From positions 1 to 13,417 of the forward strand of contig JAYEPB010000068.1 in assembly GCA_034723595.1 (NCBI GenBank): a DNA stretch of 13,417 nucleotides, in the 5' to 3' direction. The notes beneath the pieces were generated by a model. It was not told the origin of the DNA and did no database searches. It saw only the letters and a list, made by a program, of their open reading frames with translations. The translations under genes were made by a program, and so were the position numbers. Shown here piece after piece: positions 1-4,901 of the stretch; the first letter of the stretch is position 1; each line of letters begins with the position of its first letter. Source of the DNA: JAGLGH01 sp034723595. GTDB lineage: Archaea > Nanobdellota > Nanobdellia > Woesearchaeales > JAGLGH01.

Positions 1-12
1 GTTTTATGGTCT

Positions 13-126
13 TTACATATTTACCCTACAGAGCATCCTCATTGCAATCCATCTTGCCTTATCCTGTGGCCACCCCGGATGTTCTTCTTGCAGTTTCTTT
101 TGCAGGTCTTTTAGTTGCAGTTCCAT
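13..126 (-). CDS. Small hypothetical protein, 37 aa
   Basis: This short minus-strand ORF runs from ATG at 126 to TAA at 13-15. It reads MELQLKDLQKKLQEEHPG and continues with a Trp/Arg-rich second half (WPQDKARWIAMRML...). It is charged, probably helical, and has no signal peptide or membrane segment. The start is supported by a good archaeal Shine-Dalgarno stretch (GAGGT) a few bases upstream of the ATG. The palindromic TATA-like box at 171-178 lies about 50 bases upstream, so the gene could share a divergent promoter with dcd. I do not recognise the family. The reading frame and ribosome binding site look real, but at 37 codons a chance ORF cannot be excluded. Confidence 0.45.
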   Translation of the reverse strand: MELQLKDLQKKLQEEHPGWPQDKARWIAMRMLCRVNM

Positions 127-170
127 TTTGTTACCTCTTTGGTTGCTGTTGCTTGTGAGTCAAAGGCAAG

Positions 171-180
171 ATTTAAATAT
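171..180. promoter_or_regulatory. TATA-like box, possibly bidirectional
   Basis: ATTTAAATAT begins with a perfect 8-bp palindrome (ATTTAAAT). It lies about 30 bases before the dcd ATG at 206, which would give a very short leader. On the other strand it lies about 50 bases before the ATG of the 37-aa ORF, which has its own Shine-Dalgarno site. The position suits an archaeal TATA box for one or both genes. No transcription start is known. Confidence 0.5.
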
Positions 181-182
181 TA

Positions 183-202
183 GTTGTAGAATCTTCTACA
201 AC
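183..202. promoter_or_regulatory. Palindromic operator, copy 1, at the dcd-regulator promoter
   Basis: GTTGTAGAA, two bases TC, then TTCTACAAC: a perfect 9+2+9 inverted repeat. It sits just downstream of the TATA-like box and ends three bases before the dcd ATG, so it covers the predicted transcription start. A protein bound there should repress. The second gene of this operon encodes a TrmB-family winged-helix protein, the obvious candidate binder, which would make the operon autoregulated. A second copy with identical arms and spacer TT lies at 2291-2310. Confidence 0.75.
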
Positions 203-205
203 AAG

Positions 206-712
206 ATGATTCTAACAAGACCTCAAATTATGAGAAGAATCAAGCAAAAGCAGATTATAATAAATCCATTTGATAAATCAGCAATAGGTCCTGCTTCAGT
301 TGATCTTAGTTTAGGTAATGAACTGAGAGTATTTAATCCTGGCAATTCTGTTATCCTTTTATCTGAATCTGATGATTACAAGAAGATAACCAAAAAAGTG
401 GACATCAGCAAAGGATATGTTCTTAGGCCTCATGAACTTGTGTTTGGGATAACTAAAGAGAAGATAACACTGCCTGGAAATATCTGCGGATGGCTGCAAT
501 CAAGATCAAGGTTTGCAAGATTTGGGCTGATGAGTCATATCACTGCGCCGTTTATATGTCCAGGAGTTTCAAATCATCAGGTGCTGGAGATATTCAATGC
601 AGGGTCGCACAAGTTGGAACTGATGCCTGGTATGAAGCTATGTCAGATAATCTTCCAGTTATGCAAGGGAGAGGCAAGATATAAAGGAATCTTTAAAAGT
701 CAGGAACTATAA
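206..712 (+). CDS. dcd: dCTP deaminase / dUTPase family protein
   Basis: The 168-aa product belongs to the trimeric dCTP deaminase family, which converts dCTP to dUTP (some archaeal members go on to dUMP) and feeds thymidylate synthesis. I start it at ATG 206 (MILTRPQIMRRI), the usual family N-terminus; the longer open frame upstream crosses the operator and promoter. The active-site stretch reads QSRSRFARFGL. By spacing to the E. coli enzyme, Ser101, Arg105 and the catalytic Glu128 (in LEIFNAG) correspond to Ser111, Arg115 and Glu138. His111, Thr113 and Ala114 also fit. The usual Asp of the following DPG motif is Cys118 here (CPG). Whether it also has dUTPase activity cannot be told from sequence. 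The regulator gene follows two bases after the stop, so the two are almost certainly co-transcribed. Confidence 0.9.
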   Translation: MILTRPQIMRRIKQKQIIINPFDKSAIGPASVDLSLGNELRVFNPGNSVILLSESDDYKKITKKVDISKGYVLRPHELVFGITKEKITLPGNICGWLQSRSRFARFGLMSHITAPFICPGVSNHQVLEIFNAGSHKLELMPGMKLCQIIFQLCKGEARYKGIFKSQEL

Positions 713-714
713 AA

Positions 715-1431
715 ATGGATGCAGAAAAAGCACTTCAGAATTTAGGATTTAGTCCAAATGAAATAAAAGTATATCTTGTTCTTAATGATCATGGTTCAAA
801 CAGGGCAGGAAAGATATCCAAGTTGGGAAAGATTGATAGGAGCAGCTGTTATAATGCCTTGAAGGCATTGATAGAAAGAGGTCTTGTCAGCTATGTATTG
901 ATAGGGAATGTAAAATGGTTTCAGGCGACAGGTTCTAAAAGACTTTTGGATTATATAAAGCATCAGGAAGAAGAGGTCAGATCAATACTTCCTGAATTGG
1001 ATGCAAGGCAAAAAATAGGCAAGATAGAAGGTCAGGTAAGGCTATATAAAGGAATAAAAGGAATAAAGACAATATTTTTAGATATGGCAAGGACAGGAGA
1101 GAATAATGTTGCATTTGGTTCAGAGGGGCAATTCTCAAGAATTATGCCTGAGTTTGCGTTGCAGTTTGACAGGCTGAAAAAAGAGAATAATATTAAGACA
1201 AAGCTAATAATAAGGAAAGGAAGAAAAGAGCTTGATGATAAAACAACAGAGTATCGATATCTTCCAATCTCAGAAGAAAGTCCTGCTGTAACTAATATTT
1301 ATGGAAACAAGATAGCAATTATTATATGGACAGACGAACCTGAAGGGGTAATAATAGAGAATGAGGCAGCTGCCAGAGCATATAAGGGATATTTCAATTT
1401 CATGTGGAAATATGCAAAAAGAACAAAATAA
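715..1431 (+). CDS. TrmB-family winged-helix transcriptional regulator
   Basis: This 238-aa protein has an N-terminal TrmB-type winged helix at about residues 5-75 (ALQNLGFSPNEIKVYLVL, then DRSSCYNALKALIERGLV as recognition helix and wing region). A short coiled linker (KHQEEEVRSILPEL) follows. The C-terminal domain at about 105-235 (LYKGIKGIKTIFLDMA to EAAARAYKGYFNFMW) resembles the phospholipase-D-like fold found in many archaeal TrmB relatives. It is probably an effector or dimerisation module rather than an enzyme; I see no HKD motif. The sugar-binding residues of classical TrmB are not evident, so the ligand is unknown. The gene lies two bases after dcd with a weak GGA ribosome binding site. 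Its position behind a promoter with a 20-bp palindrome suggests autoregulation and perhaps nucleotide-responsive control, which is inference. Confidence 0.85.
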   Translation: MDAEKALQNLGFSPNEIKVYLVLNDHGSNRAGKISKLGKIDRSSCYNALKALIERGLVSYVLIGNVKWFQATGSKRLLDYIKHQEEEVRSILPELDARQKIGKIEGQVRLYKGIKGIKTIFLDMARTGENNVAFGSEGQFSRIMPEFALQFDRLKKENNIKTKLIIRKGRKELDDKTTEYRYLPISEESPAVTNIYGNKIAIIIWTDEPEGVIIENEAAARAYKGYFNFMWKYAKRTK

Positions 1432-1462
1432 CCAAAAAAGTTTCTTTAAGAAGCTTTTTAAG

Positions 1463-1475
1463 TAAATTATTAATG
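1463..1475 (+). promoter_or_regulatory. Possible TATA box for the hypothetical gene at about 1500
   Basis: An AT-rich stretch TAAATTATTAATG follows CTTTTTAAG in the gap after the regulator gene. It lies about 24 bases before GTG 1491 and about 50 before TTG 1520. It is the best promoter candidate in this 88-base gap, but the region is generally AT-rich. Confidence 0.25.
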
Positions 1476-1519
1476 TCAGGTATAACTTAGGTGATAGTAT
1501 CCAAGAACTACGAGATTAT

Positions 1520-1966
1520 TTGGTGGGATGGGCAATAAATTATGAGCAGAATAGGGATATAATTCTGAAAAAGATAAAAAATATAGAAAAAAATGCAGAT
1601 GGATATAACCTGAAAATAAGTTATAATGAGAAGGAGAAATTTATTCTTGTCATGCCTTCTTTGGCTAATGCAGAAGAAATCAGATTTAGGCTTAAGGAAG
1701 GCAGAAGCATGACAATTATAACAATTAATTCAGAACAGAATCTGGATTTTATTGCAGATAACTGGAAATGGCTTATAGATTCTCCTGGACTGACTATAAT
1801 GTTTATAAACCCTTTTTCTCTGATTGATGATAAGTGGATAATAAGACCTTATATCCATAATAAAATCTCAGAAAGTGGTGTTCTGGAAAAAGGTTTGAAA
1901 ACTATGTTTGAAACTGTCGCTCCAATAACCGAAGAAGAATTTCTGGCTAAAATTAAGAAAGAGTGA
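1520..1966 (+). CDS. Hypothetical protein, start uncertain, possible N-terminal frameshift
   Basis: The 148-codon frame begins at TTG 1520 (GTG at 1523 is the next choice) and has no good ribosome binding site. The product is soluble, about 17 kDa and mixed alpha/beta. Its segments look conserved (FILVMPSLANAEEIRF, NPFSLIDDKWIIRPYIHNK, GLKTMFETVAPIT), but I cannot assign a family or function. The open frame extends upstream to 1466 without an ATG, GTG or TTG. Another frame starting at GTG 1491 encodes VIVSKNYEIIWWDGQ before a stop at 1536. One extra base in the G-run at 1530-1532 would join that peptide to the main frame (WWDG-AINYEQNRDI). The true start may therefore be 1491, with a frameshift that is either real or a sequencing error. 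The gene converges with, and overlaps by 14 bases, the ATPase remnant on the other strand. Confidence 0.6.
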   Translation: MVGWAINYEQNRDIILKKIKNIEKNADGYNLKISYNEKEKFILVMPSLANAEEIRFRLKEGRSMTIITINSEQNLDFIADNWKWLIDSPGLTIMFINPFSLIDDKWIIRPYIHNKISESGVLEKGLKTMFETVAPITEEEFLAKIKKE

Positions 1967-2232
1967 AATCAGTTCCTTTAAGGTTTGAATTAGACCCTCT
2001 TCCTTTATTAACCTGTTTTTCGTTTTTCTTTTTCCTCCTTCTTGTTTCTGTTTTCTCTGTGCTGCTGAGCTGCTCTATCTGGGAGATTTGTTCGTACTTT
2101 ACCTTGCTTGCTGTCTTTATGTAGTCTTCAGCTGCTTCCCTTATCACAAATTCCCCTTGTTGCTCAAGAGCAAGGATTATGCTGCTCTTGCCGCTTCCCG
2201 ACCCTCCAGTCAGCACATATTTTTTTTGTCAT
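1953..2232 (-). pseudogene. Decayed P-loop ATPase/kinase (AAA_28-like) remnant
   Basis: The minus-strand reading from ATG 2232 gives MTKK, then a run of eight A (2220-2227 on the plus strand) breaks the frame. Dropping one A continues YVLTGGSGSGKSSIILAL with an intact Walker A motif (GGSGSGKSS), then EQQGEFVIREAAEDYIK. That is the N-terminus of small AAA_28-type ATPases, normally about 170-190 residues. After about residue 40 the frame gives a low-complexity basic tail (RRRKKKNEKQ) and stops at 1953. A second frame in the same stretch reads NLPDRAAQQHRENRN, which might be displaced family sequence. The uninterrupted part is 87 codons from GTG 2216. A decent ribosome site (AAAGGAAG) precedes ATG 2232, and the second operator palindrome lies about 60 bases upstream. 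I read this as a pseudogene with at least one frameshift and a lost C-terminus. Confidence 0.65.
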
Positions 2233-2290
2233 GTTATTCTTCCTTTGGATTTTTAGCAATTAAGGAATGGTAAGAACCGTTTAATCATTT

Positions 2291-2310
2291 GTTGTAGAAT
2301 TTTCTACAAC
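2291..2310. promoter_or_regulatory. Palindromic operator, copy 2
   Basis: GTTGTAGAA, TT, TTCTACAAC: the same arms as the site at the dcd promoter, differing only in the central two bases. On the minus strand a TATA-like TATTAAATG lies a few bases upstream, and the start of the decayed ATPase lies about 60 bases downstream, the same order as at dcd. The patatin TATA box begins about 40 bases to the right on the plus strand, so control of that gene is also possible. The neighbouring TrmB-like protein is the likely binder. Confidence 0.7.
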
Positions 2311-2349
2311 TCCTGAACATTTAATAGGGTCAAGAATAAAATCGTCAAA

Positions 2350-2358
2350 TTTATATAT
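2350..2358 (+). promoter_or_regulatory. TATA box upstream of the patatin gene
   Basis: TTTATATAT is a strong archaeal TATA-like match. A start about 25 bases downstream (near 2380) would give a leader of about 50 bases before ATG 2433. A second candidate, TTTTAAATATAT at 2507-2518, lies about 28 bases before GTG 2541 and would give a leaderless shorter protein. Confidence 0.5.
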
Positions 2359-2432
2359 CTGATACCTATTATCATCTTATCTGCTGGTTGTTTTGTCAGA
2401 TCTGTTGGGTGCTCAACTTTATACTAAGGACT

Positions 2433-3530
2433 ATGTCCACTAAGATGCAATCACCTTTTGCTCTGCAGGCAACTGGCAGATTTTCTAATCTGATTCAAAA
2501 CATAAGTTTTAAATATATCTTAAAATTCCTTCTAAGAAAGGTGAGTTTTAAAATAGATTCTGAGTTTAGAAATCTGGTCTTTGAGGGGGGTGGAGTTAAG
2601 GGTGCAGCTTATGGCGGTGCTTTGAGAGAATTAGAAAGAATAGATGTACTTCCTAAGATCACTCGAGTCACAGGAACCTCTGCAGGAGCAATAACTGCAG
2701 TATTAGTTGCATTAGGATATTCTGCAAAAGAAGTCTCTGGGATAGTAGCTAAAATGAATTTTAATGATTTTGCAGATGATAGTTTTGGGTATATTTTTGA
2801 TGTGATGAGATTATTAAAAAGATTTGGATGGCATAAAGGAAATAATTTTTACAATTGGATAAGTAAATTAATTAAAAAAAGAACCGGGAGAGAAAGTCTG
2901 ACATTTAGGGAACTTCATGAACTCTCTGGAAAAAATGGATTTAAAGAGCTTTACATAATCGGAACAAATCTCTCAAACCAATGCTCTGAAATCTATTCTT
3001 ATGAAACTGAGCAAGATATGGAAATAAGGGATGCAGCAAGGATCTCAATGGGGATTCCACTATATTATCAGGCTGTGCGTAGAAAATCAGATATTCTGGT
3101 TGATGGGGGAGTTACTATGAATTATCCTATCCATATATTTGATAATAAAAAATATTTAGACAATAAAAAAAATGGTGAAATAGTTGAATATAACAAGAGT
3201 CGAGGTTATGTGTTTAATCATGAAACTTTAGGATTTAGATTAGATACTAAGGATGAAATGCTATTCAATAAAATGGGATGGTCAAATGTACCTAAGAAAA
3301 TAAATAATTTAAAGAATTATACTACTGCTTTATTGAATTATATCACTGAATCAGCAAATAAAAAGCATTTGCATAAAAATGATTGGAACAGAACAATTTT
3401 TATTGATACCATTGGAGTAAAAACAACAGATTTTAATCTCTCAAAAAAGAAAATCAATGCCTTGATGACAATGGGTGAGCAGGGTGTCATATCTTATTTT
3501 AAATGGAAAAATAATAAGCAAAGCAAATAA
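2433..3530 (+). CDS. Patatin-like phospholipase / acyl hydrolase
   Basis: The product is 365 aa from ATG 2433. It carries the full patatin signature: the oxyanion-hole loop GGGVKG at residues 52-57, the nucleophile elbow GTSAG at 81-85 (Ser83), and the catalytic aspartate in VDGGVTMNYPIH (Asp224). The Ser-Asp dyad is intact, so an active lipid acyl hydrolase is expected, probably acting on membrane lipids or fatty-acyl esters. There is no classical signal peptide. The region beyond about residue 230 is lysine/asparagine-rich and not recognised. The start is uncertain: residues 1-45 precede the domain, only a weak AAGGA lies two bases before ATG 2433, ATG 2445 is close by, and GTG 2541 has its own TATA-like box at leaderless spacing and would give 329 aa. 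Patatins are widespread in bacteria, so acquisition by transfer is possible but not shown. Confidence 0.88.
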   Translation: MSTKMQSPFALQATGRFSNLIQNISFKYILKFLLRKVSFKIDSEFRNLVFEGGGVKGAAYGGALRELERIDVLPKITRVTGTSAGAITAVLVALGYSAKEVSGIVAKMNFNDFADDSFGYIFDVMRLLKRFGWHKGNNFYNWISKLIKKRTGRESLTFRELHELSGKNGFKELYIIGTNLSNQCSEIYSYETEQDMEIRDAARISMGIPLYYQAVRRKSDILVDGGVTMNYPIHIFDNKKYLDNKKNGEIVEYNKSRGYVFNHETLGFRLDTKDEMLFNKMGWSNVPKKINNLKNYTTALLNYITESANKKHLHKNDWNRTIFIDTIGVKTTDFNLSKKKINALMTMGEQGVISYFKWKNNKQSK

Positions 3531-3674
3531 AGCGAATCCTAAATCTTGGTAATCTTAGATTACTAAATCTTGAGGAACAATGTTCCTTAAGTCTTGGTAA
3601 GCGAAGCTTACTAAGAACTTAGAAAACTTCGTTTTCCAAGTAACTTAGAGAACTTTGTTCTCCAACTATTCGCT
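3531..3674. repeat. Tandem array of five 21-nt triloop hairpins closed by an outer stem
   Basis: Five consecutive inverted repeats start at 3546, 3570, 3594, 3619 and 3645 (period 24, 24, 25, 26). Each is a 9-nt arm, a 3-nt loop and a 9-nt arm: TTGGTAATC/GATTACTAA, TTGAGGAAC/GTTCCTTAA, TTGGTAAGC/GCTTACTAA, TTAGAAAAC/GTTTTCCAA and TTAGAGAAC/GTTCTCCAA. The loops are TTA, AAT, GAA, TTC and TTT. The six inner base pairs differ between units but always pair, so structure is conserved over sequence. The outer positions follow TTRG...CYAA with a G-T wobble or one A-C mismatch at the third position. The whole array is bounded by AGCGAAT (3531-3537) and its exact complement ATTCGCT (3668-3674). It fills the convergent gap between the patatin and PRC-barrel genes. 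Function is unknown: structured RNA, bidirectional terminator or small mobile repeat are all possible. Confidence 0.85.
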
Positions 3675-3701
3675 AAGGTTCACTTGCTCTTTAAGAACAA
3701 T

Positions 3702-3968
3702 TTATTTCTCTTCTTCTGAATAGTTTGGTACTGCTGCTTTAGAAATAATCATTATATCCCCTATGCTTTTTACAAGCTGGTGTGGAACAATGACTCCTTT
3801 TGCTGATCCCAGAACTTTGATGAGGAATGAGTTTTTTGATGCTCTCACGCGCCATCCAAATACTTTATTGTGGGTGAGAATGCTCTCTTCCACGTCTCCA
3901 AAGTATTCTCCTGTATCAGTAAAGACTTTCATATCATATGTTTCGGAAATTTTCTTCATTTTTAACAT
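3702..3968 (-). CDS. PRC-barrel domain protein
   Basis: This 88-aa protein is essentially one PRC-barrel (MKKISETYDMKVFTDTGEYF, GDVEESILTHNKVFGWRVRA, KGVIVPHQLVKSIGDIMII), a small beta-barrel found in RimM and photosynthetic reaction-centre H subunits. Stand-alone copies are common in archaea; their role is unclear, with RNA or division-related functions proposed. I chose ATG 3968 because GGAGGGG lies six bases upstream, a strong Shine-Dalgarno site. ATG 3959 would give the more usual MKKIS start. It is divergently transcribed from the TraB gene, with the hairpin array immediately downstream. The strong ribosome site indicates a leadered transcript, unlike most neighbours. Confidence 0.85.
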   Translation of the reverse strand: MLKMKKISETYDMKVFTDTGEYFGDVEESILTHNKVFGWRVRASKNSFLIKVLGSAKGVIVPHQLVKSIGDIMIISKAAVPNYSEEEK

Positions 3969-4021
3969 AATTAACCCCTCCGCCTAATGTTTTTTTATAA
4001 TGTTTTTTTAATTAGGATAAA

Positions 4022-4037
4022 GTTTATATATATAAAC
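4022..4037. promoter_or_regulatory. 16-bp palindromic TATA element in the divergent PRC-barrel/TraB gap
   Basis: GTTTATATATATAAAC is a perfect palindrome with a strong TATA core. Read on the minus strand, it would start transcription near 4003 and give the PRC-barrel gene a leader of about 35 bases containing its ribosome site. A closer minus-strand candidate is TTATAAAAAA (3991-4000). The TraB gene has its own box further right, so this may serve only the minus strand, or act as a dyad operator. Confidence 0.45.
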
Positions 4038-4097
4038 ATTTCTGTTAAATTATAAAAATATTAAAATATATATTTAATCAAAAGTCTTATTTCAGAA

Positions 4098-4108
4098 AAA
4101 TATATAAG
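4098..4108 (+). promoter_or_regulatory. TATA box of the TraB-family gene (leaderless)
   Basis: AAAATATATAAG lies with its centre about 27 bases before ATG 4131. That is the normal TATA-to-start distance in archaea, so the mRNA probably begins at or next to the start codon. No ribosome site precedes the ATG. Confidence 0.6.
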
Positions 4109-4130
4109 TCAGACAGACATCTCCTATACT

Positions 4131-4841
4131 ATGGATTATGGAAATCTGCGGTTGATTGGCACCAGTCATATTGCGAAACAGAGCCTTAATGACGTAAAAA
4201 AGGCTTTTGAAGAATTTAAGCCAGAGATTGTGGCCATAGAACTTGATAAGAGAAGACTTGTTGCTCTTATGAACAAAAAGAAAGTAAGAGGTCCAGGCAT
4301 TAAGGATATAAGAAGAGTAGGAATCAAGGGGTTTATCTTTAGCATAATTGGCGCATGGGTAGAGAATAAGCTTGGTAAGCTTGTGGGCGTGGCTCCAGGT
4401 TCTGAGATGATGACTGCTGTGAAAATAGCAAAGAAAAAGAAGATTCCTCTTGCATTGGTTGATCAGGATATAGAGATAACATTAAAGCGATTCTCCAATG
4501 AGATTACATGGAAAGAGAAATGGAATTTTGTGGCAGATATATTTAAGGCTGCTGTATTAAGAAAAAGGGAAAAACTTGAATTTGATCTCACAAAAGTGCC
4601 TACAAAAGAAGTCATAGATAATCTGACATCTAAAGTGAAGGGGCGTTATCCTTCAGTATATAAGGTGCTGATTAAGGAGAGGAATGAAGTGATGGCAAAG
4701 AATCTTGCATTTCTTATGAGAAAAAATCCAGATAAAAATATATTGGGGATAATAGGCGCAGGTCATGAAGAAGAAATGATTGGGCTTATTGCAGAAAAGG
4801 ATTCTCAGAATATATATACTGTGACATTTGAGAGCGAATAA
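4131..4841 (+). CDS. TraB/PrgY-family protein (short, soluble form)
   Basis: The 236-aa product shows the conserved pattern of the TraB family, part of the TIKI/TraB/ChaN-like metallohydrolase fold: LIGTSH at residues 8-13, IVAIELDKRR with Glu37, GSEMMTA around 90, LVDQDIEITLKR around 110, an ERNEVMA motif, and IIGAGHEEEM with His212. The GTxH, Glu and GAGH elements correspond to the supposed metal-binding and active sites, which suggests metal-dependent peptidase-type activity; the substrate is unknown. Many archaeal relatives have a C-terminal membrane domain. This one ends soon after the GAGH motif, so it lacks that anchor. The start is supported by a TATA box at leaderless spacing. It is followed closely by the M50-like gene, which has its own promoter. 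Confidence 0.85.
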   Translation: MDYGNLRLIGTSHIAKQSLNDVKKAFEEFKPEIVAIELDKRRLVALMNKKKVRGPGIKDIRRVGIKGFIFSIIGAWVENKLGKLVGVAPGSEMMTAVKIAKKKKIPLALVDQDIEITLKRFSNEITWKEKWNFVADIFKAAVLRKREKLEFDLTKVPTKEVIDNLTSKVKGRYPSVYKVLIKERNEVMAKNLAFLMRKNPDKNILGIIGAGHEEEMIGLIAEKDSQNIYTVTFESE

Positions 4842-4868
4842 AAAATTTTCAAAACAAATTTGTAGAAA

Positions 4869-4879
4869 GCTTTAAAAAC
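4869..4879 (+). promoter_or_regulatory. TATA box of the M50-like gene (leaderless)
   Basis: GCTTTAAAAAC is centred about 28 bases before ATG 4902 and no Shine-Dalgarno site follows. This makes the M50-like gene and the small membrane gene behind it a separate transcription unit from the TraB gene. Confidence 0.5.
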
Positions 4880-4901
4880 ATCAAACTTCAATCACTTCTA
4901 T

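Noticed and set aside
128..205. N-terminal extension of dcd in the same open frame
   Set aside because: It would run through the TATA box and the operator, and the family begins at MILTRPQI (206).
1432..1462. Imperfect inverted repeat AAAAAGTTTCTT / AAGCTTTTT after the regulator
   Set aside because: The pairing needs a three-base bulge and is A/T-rich. It could be a terminator, but support is too weak to list.
3531..3674. CRISPR-like array
   Set aside because: The units are hairpins with varying stems and only 3-5 bases between them. There are no identical repeats with unique spacers and no cas genes.
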